The notes under the pieces: generated by a model
Told to the model about the DNA's origin: nothing
Databases searched by the model: none
The model's input: the letters and a program-made list of their open reading frames with translations, nothing else
Shown here: positions 7,431 through 13,470 of the stretch, piece by piece
How the letters are laid out: each line of letters starts with the position of its first letter
Position numbering within the stretch: position 1 is the stretch's first letter
Position numbers and translations under genes: made by a program
Assembly: GCA_900772625.1 (NCBI GenBank)
Contig: CAAHEQ010000086.1
Span: forward strand, 1-20,428
DNA from: Alphaproteobacteria bacterium
GTDB taxonomy: Bacteria > Pseudomonadota > Alphaproteobacteria > CAAHEQ01 > UBA3637
DNA: 20,428 bases
Direction: 5' to 3'

Positions 7431-8072
7431 TTAAGCCTTTAATTTTTTGATAAAAGAGCCAATTTCTTTGTTTGCTTTTTTGGCGGCCGAAGGCGATATA
7501 ATGCGCTCGCCAGCGGGATTGTTCACAATAATTGGCGCAAAAGCGGCGGGATTAGAAATAATTTCATTCCACGCTTTGTCAGGGTCTATATCCGCCATAT
7601 TCAGATAATTTTTAAATAAGCGTTTTGAGTTAATTGGAAAGTGGCGTTCTTCCAGTTTTTCGCTAAATGCGTTAATAATTTCGCGCCGTTGTTGGTTGTA
7701 GCGCGCGATTTTATCGTAAAGTTCCCAACCTTGCTGTTGGATTTGCTCTTTGTGCTCGCTTAATTTTTGTTCATCTTGAGTTTGGCGAATCTCGATATAA
7801 TCCAGCAACAAACGGCGCCAAAAATCGTCCTTTTTGTAGTATTTGCTCAGGTTTTCCAGCATATTGCCAACTGTCAAATCGTCGATTCTGAGCCCCAACA
7901 GAAAGCCAATAACGGCCTCAAGTTCGCCTTTTAAGAGCTCAAAAGAAGCCTCAAACTCGGCCTTTTGGGTTTGCTCGGGTGCAAAGGAAAGCATCGGTGC
8001 GCCTTTTAATAAGTGCTTGTATTTAAATAATTGTTCGTAAATATTGACAATTTTTTGTTGCTCTTTTGTCAT
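7431..8072 (-). CDS. 213-aa helical protein of unknown function
   Basis: The family is not recognised. The ATG at 8072 has AAGGGGA seven bases upstream. The protein looks wholly alpha-helical and soluble, with no signal peptide. Heptad-like, Gln- and Glu-rich stretches lie in the middle (about 100-145). The C-terminus is Lys-rich, ending in KKLKA. The segment around 160-190 (aspartate/proline-rich, then ISNPAAFAPIIVNNP) may be a short folded element. It is transcribed from a promoter that overlaps the one driving the first VirB6-like gene in the opposite direction, so the two are likely co-regulated. That makes it a candidate cytoplasmic accessory or regulatory factor of the system. Confidence 0.7.
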   Translation of the reverse strand: MTKEQQKIVNIYEQLFKYKHLLKGAPMLSFAPEQTQKAEFEASFELLKGELEAVIGFLLGLRIDDLTVGNMLENLSKYYKKDDFWRRLLLDYIEIRQTQDEQKLSEHKEQIQQQGWELYDKIARYNQQRREIINAFSEKLEERHFPINSKRLFKNYLNMADIDPDKAWNEIISNPAAFAPIIVNNPAGERIISPSAAKKANKEIGSFIKKLKA

Positions 8073-8118
8073 TTTTATATCCCCTTAATTTTAAAGTAAT
8101 ACAAATTTATTATAAATA

Positions 8119-8147
8119 ATTATAGACGAAATCTTTTTTTGAGTCTA
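8119..8147 (-). promoter_or_regulatory. Promoter of the 213-aa gene (half of a symmetric divergent pair)
   Basis: On the minus strand TAGACT (8147-8142) and TATAAT (8124-8119) are separated by 17 bases. The -35 box overlaps the -10 box of the plus-strand promoter. The predicted leader is about 40 bases. Confidence 0.6.
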
Positions 8148-8151
8148 TAAT
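8123..8151 (+). promoter_or_regulatory. Promoter of the first VirB6-like gene (half of a symmetric divergent pair)
   Basis: TAGACG (8123-8128) and a perfect TATAAT (8146-8151) are separated by 17 bases. The two boxes sit in a 9-bp perfect inverted repeat (ATTATAGAC at 8119-8127, GTCTATAAT at 8143-8151) that may also act as an operator. Confidence 0.65.
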
Positions 8152-8186
8152 AAATATTAGAATTTTAGAATTGAGGGAGTGTTAAA

Positions 8187-9608
8187 ATGAATCGTCTGAA
8201 GCATTTTTTAAGCATTTTAACTTTGGGATTGTGCCTGATGCTGCCCGCCAGTGGTGCATACGCACTATGTCTTTTGGACTGCGATGCAATGACAAGTCAG
8301 GAAGCGGCAAGTGTTGCTAAAAACTTTTTGTATGGTGACAAGGATAAGGCCAGAGAACAGCTTGCCTTTTTTGAGGAAAAAGGCTACTGTTTTGAATGCT
8401 CGAATAACGTTTCCAGAATTGCAACCGCGGGACGAAACATCTGTCACGAAAACTGCAAAAAAATGGGCGGATCAGAGGCCTGTACTCAAAAATGTAAGCA
8501 AGCAGAAAATGAATTACGCGCTTTTGATAAAGGTGCGCAGGGTAATTTTGCCGAAGTAGCAGAAGCAGACAGGACTCTCGGGGAAATCATGGCTGCACCA
8601 GGTGATGCTCTTGCTGCCGTGGCAAATGCGGTGTGTTATCGGATTGTGGTAGCGGTCAATGACTCGCAAGGCAAAGCGATTGCGGGCTCGTACGGTACGA
8701 TTTTGGCGCGCTTTTTGTCGGGGGGCTCTTCAGGGTGTTGGTTCTGTCCGATTTTTGAAAAAATCTTTTATGCGATTAACGAACTGGCCACAAACGTTTA
8801 CAATAAATTGCGCTATATCTTCTTGTCACTGTTGGCACTGGGGGCGTTTGGTTGGTTGCTCTGGACGGTCTTTAAGTTCATCACGACTTTGCACGGCCCC
8901 AATATTGGCGAGTTTATGACGACAATCTTTAAAGGGTTGGGCACAACGATGTTGGTGGCTATTTTGCTGTCATTACCTGTATCATTTGCGACAAGTATCT
9001 TTATTGAGCCAATAGCTTTGATGGGGGCGGGTCTCAGCCGCGATATGTTGACGGTGGGTGATTTTGACTCGGATACGTCCAGTGGCATTAAATACACGCA
9101 ATATAAATATGAAGCAGGTTGTTGGGGTGAGGCCTTTGTGGGCGAGCAACGTTCGATGACGATTTGTAAGAAAAATGATCCATCAAAGTTTGCGGGCAAA
9201 GCTCTGTCCGTGGACGTGTTCGATACAATCGATTGCGTCTTGCGCCGTATGAGTGTCGAGCTGGTACAAGGGATTGCTTTGGGGGCTGCTATTGTGGTGG
9301 AAGCATTCAGATCTGGCACTTTGGGGACGATGATTCCTGACATTTCCATGTTGCTGGTGGGAGCTCTAATACTGTTTATCTATTTAATGCTTTATGTCAC
9401 AATCCCATTTAAGATGATTGATATTTTGCTCAAGTTCGGTTTCTTGGTGGTTATTTTCCCGTTGCTAATGGTATGCTTTGTGTTTCCAGCAACGCGAGGT
9501 TATACAAAGAAAGGTTTCGATTTATTCTTGTCATGTTGCTTGACGCTGGTTGCATTGTGCTTGTTTATTTCCTTTGCGCTTCAGCTGGTCAATATGGCGT
9601 GGCTCTAA
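8187..9608 (+). CDS. VirB6/TrbL-like polytopic membrane protein, paralogue 1
   Basis: This 473-aa protein starts with a signal peptide (cleavage probably after A-Y-A at 24-26). A Cys-rich exported domain follows (about 27-180), including C68-x-x-C71 and several further cysteines. Next come GCWFCPIF (C184, C187), a membrane helix (about 208-228), and the motif GPNIGEF (PNIG at 238-241). Further hydrophobic helices lie at about 250-270, 355-371, 387-405, 412-432 and 447-467. The size, the number of helices and the C-terminal pattern of a helix, a short R-x-Y-x-x-K-G-F loop and another helix resemble VirB6/TrbL channel subunits of type IV secretion systems, which sit in the inner membrane and pass substrate to the periplasm. 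A DotA-like protein is an alternative. The SD GAGGGAG precedes the ATG. The gene is followed by its own terminator, so it is probably a single-gene transcript. Confidence 0.65.
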   Translation: MNRLKHFLSILTLGLCLMLPASGAYALCLLDCDAMTSQEAASVAKNFLYGDKDKAREQLAFFEEKGYCFECSNNVSRIATAGRNICHENCKKMGGSEACTQKCKQAENELRAFDKGAQGNFAEVAEADRTLGEIMAAPGDALAAVANAVCYRIVVAVNDSQGKAIAGSYGTILARFLSGGSSGCWFCPIFEKIFYAINELATNVYNKLRYIFLSLLALGAFGWLLWTVFKFITTLHGPNIGEFMTTIFKGLGTTMLVAILLSLPVSFATSIFIEPIALMGAGLSRDMLTVGDFDSDTSSGIKYTQYKYEAGCWGEAFVGEQRSMTICKKNDPSKFAGKALSVDVFDTIDCVLRRMSVELVQGIALGAAIVVEAFRSGTLGTMIPDISMLLVGALILFIYLMLYVTIPFKMIDILLKFGFLVVIFPLLMVCFVFPATRGYTKKGFDLFLSCCLTLVALCLFISFALQLVNMAWL

Positions 9609-9618
9609 GGTGCGTTTG

Positions 9619-9643
9619 AAATCCCTCTATTTTGGGGGATTTT
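9619..9643 (+). terminator. Probable terminator after VirB6-like paralogue 1
   Basis: AAATCCCTC (9619-9627) pairs with GGGGGATTT (9634-9642) around a six-base loop. The T run after it is short, so termination may be partial. Confidence 0.5.
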
Positions 9644-9667
9644 AAGCATAAAAAAGCAAAAAAATGC

Positions 9668-9696
9668 TGGACTAAAGCGCCTTTTGGGGGTATAAT
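9668..9696 (+). promoter_or_regulatory. Promoter of the four-gene VirB6-like operon
   Basis: TGGACT (9668-9673) and a perfect TATAAT (9691-9696) are separated by 17 bases, predicting a leader of about 26 bases before the ATG at 9729. Confidence 0.65.
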
Positions 9697-9728
9697 AGAT
9701 AAAAAGGGTACAAGAGAAAGAAGGAAAA

Positions 9729-11102
9729 ATGAAGTTTGGGGTTCGTCTTTTAAAAATATTGCTGATTGCATTTGCGGTTATGCAAATGACGATGACGCCA
9801 CAGCCTGCAATGGCTAAGTGGTGCATCAGCGATTGTGACGAACTGACAACTCAACAAAAGCAACAGCTGGCGCAAAAGTTCTTCGCAGGCGACAGTGGTA
9901 AATCTCAGACGTTGAGCGAATTGGTCGAAAATGCAAATTATGGCTATTGCCCAACGTGTTCGAATAATGCGATTGCGCTGGTCGATACAATTAACAGAAC
10001 GTGCCGTAGTATGGGCGCACAGGTGGCTGCGTCCGATGCCAATGCGACCGACTTTTGGTCGAATAAATGCAAACAAATCAAACAAGAACTGACCCAGATA
10101 CACCAAGGCGCGATTGATACGGCGCGCTGTAATGCGTGGGTGTTGATTTTCAATCCTGATAAAAGCGCGAATGCTTTTACGGCTAAGTTTAACGAGATTT
10201 TCAAGGCGTTTTTGGACTTTGGACAAGGAACGGGTTGTTGGTTCTGTCCGATTTTCGATGTGTTCTTTGATGTCGGCAATGCGCTGGCGACAGACATTTA
10301 CGGCATATTGCAAGACTTATTTTTAGCGATGATTGTGCTAGGTGCGCTATTTTGGATTTTATGGTCGGTGTTTCAATTGATTATGACGATTAACGGCCCG
10401 AACATTGGTGAGTTTATGACGTCTATGTTTAAAGGTTTGGGCTTGGTGATGTTCATCACGCTGATTTTGTCACAACCCGTCAGTCGTGTGACGAATTTGA
10501 TTGTCGAGCCATTCGCTTTAATGGGAACAGCGATGAGTAATTCGATTATGACGTTGCGTGGGTTCGATGAAAAAGGAAATGTATCCTACATTTCGACCCA
10601 AAGAAAGTCAGAATGTGGATCTCAATTTAACCAAGAGACAAAGAAAGTTCAAGTATGCAGCGCGTCTGATCCTGCTAAATATGAAGGCAAAGCAATGTCG
10701 GCCGAAACGCACGACCAAATGTTTTGTTTGTTGCGCCGCATCAGTGTCGAGCTGGTTATGGGCTTAGCCTTGGGTGCTACGATTGTGGAGGACGGCTTTA
10801 CAGGAGGGGCTTTGGGCTTTTTGCCACAGTTTGATGAAATGCTTGTTGGCTTGCTGATTTTGGGCATTTATGGCAGCCTTTATGTTGCAATTCCATTTAA
10901 GTTGTTCGATATTTTGTTGCGCTTGTGTTTCTGTATGATTTTGTTGCCATATTATGTGGCGTGCTTTACGTTCAAGGCAACCAGAAAGTTTACCGAGAAA
11001 GGTTGGCAAATGTTTATATCGTGCTGGATTGACTTGTTGGTCTTGTGTGTTATGATAACCTTTATTATCGAGATTATAAATGTGGCTCTGACGGGAGGAT
11101 AA
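9729..11102 (+). CDS. VirB6/TrbL-like polytopic membrane protein, paralogue 2
   Basis: This 457-aa protein is a clear paralogue of the upstream gene. It has a signal peptide (cleavage after A-M-A at 27-29) and an exported Cys-containing domain with SDCD near its start and C74-x-x-C77 in GYCPTCSNN (GYCFECSNN in paralogue 1). The identical GCWFCPIF follows (C170, C173), then GPNIGEFM (PNIG at 224-227) and FKGLG. A second exported segment of about 70 residues ends in an LRR-x-SVEL motif shared with paralogue 1. Hydrophobic helices lie at about 195-216, 236-256, 338-354, 371-390, 396-414 and 428-450. The role is inferred to be a type IV secretion inner-membrane channel subunit. The SD AAGAAGG is upstream. 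Its last codons contain the SD of the next gene (GGGAGGA), so translation of the two is probably coupled. Confidence 0.65.
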   Translation: MKFGVRLLKILLIAFAVMQMTMTPQPAMAKWCISDCDELTTQQKQQLAQKFFAGDSGKSQTLSELVENANYGYCPTCSNNAIALVDTINRTCRSMGAQVAASDANATDFWSNKCKQIKQELTQIHQGAIDTARCNAWVLIFNPDKSANAFTAKFNEIFKAFLDFGQGTGCWFCPIFDVFFDVGNALATDIYGILQDLFLAMIVLGALFWILWSVFQLIMTINGPNIGEFMTSMFKGLGLVMFITLILSQPVSRVTNLIVEPFALMGTAMSNSIMTLRGFDEKGNVSYISTQRKSECGSQFNQETKKVQVCSASDPAKYEGKAMSAETHDQMFCLLRRISVELVMGLALGATIVEDGFTGGALGFLPQFDEMLVGLLILGIYGSLYVAIPFKLFDILLRLCFCMILLPYYVACFTFKATRKFTEKGWQMFISCWIDLLVLCVMITFIIEIINVALTGG

Positions 11103-11103
11103 A

Positions 11104-12201
11104 ATGATGAAACGAATGCTAAAATTGATGATGATAGCTTTGCTGTTATTGATTGGTCTTTATGCAAATGATGCCGTGGCGTCAACGATTGATACGCTGA
11201 TTCAAAAGATGTCAGCGGGAACGACCAAAAATGCGGTATTAGATGTTTTATTCTTCGACAAAACGACCATTTGGGTGTTGATTGCGACATTCTTTGTGGC
11301 TGTAGGTATGGTCAATATGGCTTCTGAAATAGGCTCACACTTTACGGGCGCAAGCGTTGGCAACAGCGTTGGCAACAGCGCATTTGCGACAATCTCGGGT
11401 ATTACAGTCGGTGCAGCCTCTAAAGCGATTAAGTCGGGCAAAGCGTATAACCGTTATCGTCAAGCCAAAAAAGATGCTAAGGGCAGCATGTCCTCGCCAG
11501 CTTTGGGTGTGAATAACTTTGTCGAGGGCTCTTCGGGCGGCGCAGATGCTGGCACAGGTGGTGGCGCTAATGCCGCCGCGGCAGCTGCTGCGGCCTCAGG
11601 ATTGGCAGGTCTGGCTAGTGGCGGTTCTTCAGGTGGGGGTTCAGGTGGCGGCTCTTCTGCAGGTCCAACTGGAAGCGCTCCAGACGATGCAACTCCTCCT
11701 CCAACAGATAGCTCAACAGCAGAGCAAACATCGTCAACATCTCAAACAAATACTTCGACAGATACTTCGACTCCTCCGCCAGCAACAACCGAAGATACTG
11801 CGGACGGAATTGCACCTTTGGCGGGAGTCAAGCCTCCAAAAGGTGGCAATGTACCGCCTGAAGGTCCTGCTGGCAGAGCGCCTATTAATCCGAAAGTGGC
11901 GACTGCGGCCGCTGTGGCTGGTGCCGATAAGATAAAAACGGCCGAAAACAAAGCAGAAAATGCTATCCAAGAGGCTGGAGAGGCGAAAGAAAAAGCTGCG
12001 CAAGCAGAAGAAAGAGCCAATGAGTCGACTCAAAGAATCGACTCGGTGAAGGTCAGCGAGTCAACGCCGCCTGCAAACGGCGTGCACAACAGCATATCGG
12101 ACATAGGTTCTGTTTCTGTCTCGTCTGCAAACCCGCTGGAGCGCGGCAACATATCTGATATAGGATCGGTGTCTGTGTCATCTATGGACAAACCAAAGTA
12201 G
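11104..12201 (+). CDS. Exported or membrane-anchored low-complexity protein of unknown function
   Basis: The family of this 365-aa protein is not recognised. A signal peptide (likely cleavage after A-V-A at 24-26) is followed by one membrane helix (about 55-75) and a Gly/Ser/Ala segment to about 110. A short basic stretch comes next (110-126), then an Ala/Gly/Ser/Thr/Pro-rich linker (about 140-265) and an Ala/Glu/Lys-rich stretch that looks like coiled coil (about 270-312). The end carries an 11-residue duplication, ISDIGSVSVSS, at 331-341 and 350-360. If residue 26 is processed, the tail after the helix would be cytoplasmic. The gene starts one base after the stop of paralogue 2, using an SD within that gene, and lies nine bases before paralogue 3, so it belongs to the same machine. 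A VirB2-type pilin was considered, but only one convincing helix follows the signal. Confidence 0.7.
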   Translation: MMKRMLKLMMIALLLLIGLYANDAVASTIDTLIQKMSAGTTKNAVLDVLFFDKTTIWVLIATFFVAVGMVNMASEIGSHFTGASVGNSVGNSAFATISGITVGAASKAIKSGKAYNRYRQAKKDAKGSMSSPALGVNNFVEGSSGGADAGTGGGANAAAAAAAASGLAGLASGGSSGGGSGGGSSAGPTGSAPDDATPPPTDSSTAEQTSSTSQTNTSTDTSTPPPATTEDTADGIAPLAGVKPPKGGNVPPEGPAGRAPINPKVATAAAVAGADKIKTAENKAENAIQEAGEAKEKAAQAEERANESTQRIDSVKVSESTPPANGVHNSISDIGSVSVSSANPLERGNISDIGSVSVSSMDKPK

Positions 12202-12210
12202 GGAGAAAGT

Positions 12211-13470
12211 ATGATGATTGCACGTACTCAACATTTTTTACGCAACTTGACAATCGTCTGTTTGATGATAGGCGTTGCGTTTGTGCTGAGCGCGTGTGAT
12301 TTGACAACGCAATCGGATTTGCTTGCAACACGTGAGCAAATGCGCTCGCCAGAAGGCTGCATAGCGTGTCAGATGTTTAAAGTTATCTTTACGGCTATTG
12401 TGAATATGACGAATACCGCTTACCCCAGAATGTGCGTGCTTGCGCAAAGTTTACTGGCGGTGTTCTTGTTTGGTTGGATTTTGTTGCATGTGTTGAAGTT
12501 CTTAACCACGATGCGCGAACCAAACATTGGTCAGTTTTGGGCACAGTTGTTCCAACGCCTCGGCAAAGGTATGTTGGTGGCGATTTTGGTGGCTTCCAAA
12601 GAAAACATCTTTTACATCATCAATATGATTATGGAGCCAATTTCATCGCTGTTTATGAATGTCAGTTCGCTGGTGATTTCATCGGGTTGGAACTCGCGTA
12701 TTTCGCTCAGTATGGCGTCTCTGCATTCTGGCTTGCCTGCGGCACCAGGTTTCCCAACCGAGATAGGCAACCAAGTGGAAACGTTGATTTATCGCGTGGT
12801 GTTAGCGCTTGACGTGGGTTGGGTGATGGGTCTGCGTTTAATGCTCAATTCCGACTTTGCCAATATGATTTTGGGAATGGTGACAACGTATATCTTCTTT
12901 ATGATGAGTTTGTTCTTCCCGTTCTTGTTGATTGACGGCTTCTTTAAGCTCATGGTTGTGTTTGTGACTTTACCGTTGTTGCTTGTCGCGTGGGTGTTCA
13001 AGTTCACAGAATCGTATTTGAAAAAAGGTTTTCAAATCTTTCTTGGCGCTTTTGCCCAGATTTTGATGTCATGCATTTTCATCACGCTGGCAATTACGGT
13101 GATGGAGGGCTTTTTCGAGATTCGCGGTATGTCGGGTTGGTTATCGGCGGACGTACAAAATATGGATAAAGATATGTACGAACAAGCAAGCCGTATGTCC
13201 TTCTCGTTCTTGACGTTTATTTTGATTGCAACTTATCTGTACAACCTGTCCAAGAGCATTACAAAAGTGACGGCTTACTTCACGGGTGCGCCAGCTCAAT
13301 CCGTGTTGGGCGCGGCGATGGAACGTTTAAAGGCTGTGTTCTCGGCAATTATGTGGAGTTGCCTTGCTCTGACAGCTTCGTTTGTCCCAGGTGGCTGGTC
13401 TATGGCACAGACGGCGGCTTCGAATGCCAAAGATAAGGCGCGCCAAGCTGCTGCGGGAGGTGGACGATGA
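12211..13470 (+). CDS. VirB6/TrbL-like membrane lipoprotein, paralogue 3
   Basis: This 419-aa protein begins with a lipoprotein signal (lipobox L-S-A-C, Cys29). Asp30 at +2 is the inner-membrane retention signal in enterobacteria, which fits a polytopic inner-membrane protein. The exported domain is reduced to about 20 residues before GCIACQMF (C50, C53). EPNIGQF follows (PNIG at 104-107), at exactly the spacing seen in paralogues 1 and 2. Helices lie at about 75-96, 116-128, 195-212, 220-242, 245-262, 275-298 and 330-345. The end is a short Ala/Lys/Gly-rich tail. The role is inferred from the family. The SD GGGAGA sits right after the previous stop. The ATG at 12211 is followed by a second in-frame ATG at 12214, and the choice is uncertain. 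The stop overlaps the next start (ATGA at 13467-13470). Confidence 0.65.
   Translation: MMIARTQHFLRNLTIVCLMIGVAFVLSACDLTTQSDLLATREQMRSPEGCIACQMFKVIFTAIVNMTNTAYPRMCVLAQSLLAVFLFGWILLHVLKFLTTMREPNIGQFWAQLFQRLGKGMLVAILVASKENIFYIINMIMEPISSLFMNVSSLVISSGWNSRISLSMASLHSGLPAAPGFPTEIGNQVETLIYRVVLALDVGWVMGLRLMLNSDFANMILGMVTTYIFFMMSLFFPFLLIDGFFKLMVVFVTLPLLLVAWVFKFTESYLKKGFQIFLGAFAQILMSCIFITLAITVMEGFFEIRGMSGWLSADVQNMDKDMYEQASRMSFSFLTFILIATYLYNLSKSITKVTAYFTGAPAQSVLGAAMERLKAVFSAIMWSCLALTASFVPGGWSMAQTAASNAKDKARQAAAGGGR

Noticed and set aside
6447..7450. Plus-strand open frames (6447-6686, 6692-6910, 6959-7450) opposite the 636-aa gene
   Set aside because: They are antisense shadows without ribosome binding sites; the minus-strand gene has a strong promoter and SD.
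11104..11500. N-terminus of the 365-aa protein as a VirB2-type pilin
   Set aside because: Only one convincing membrane helix follows the signal peptide, and the protein is about three times too long.
11519..11935. Gln/Leu-rich 138-aa open frame inside the 365-aa gene
   Set aside because: It is an out-of-frame product of the GC-rich low-complexity sequence, with no start signal of its own.
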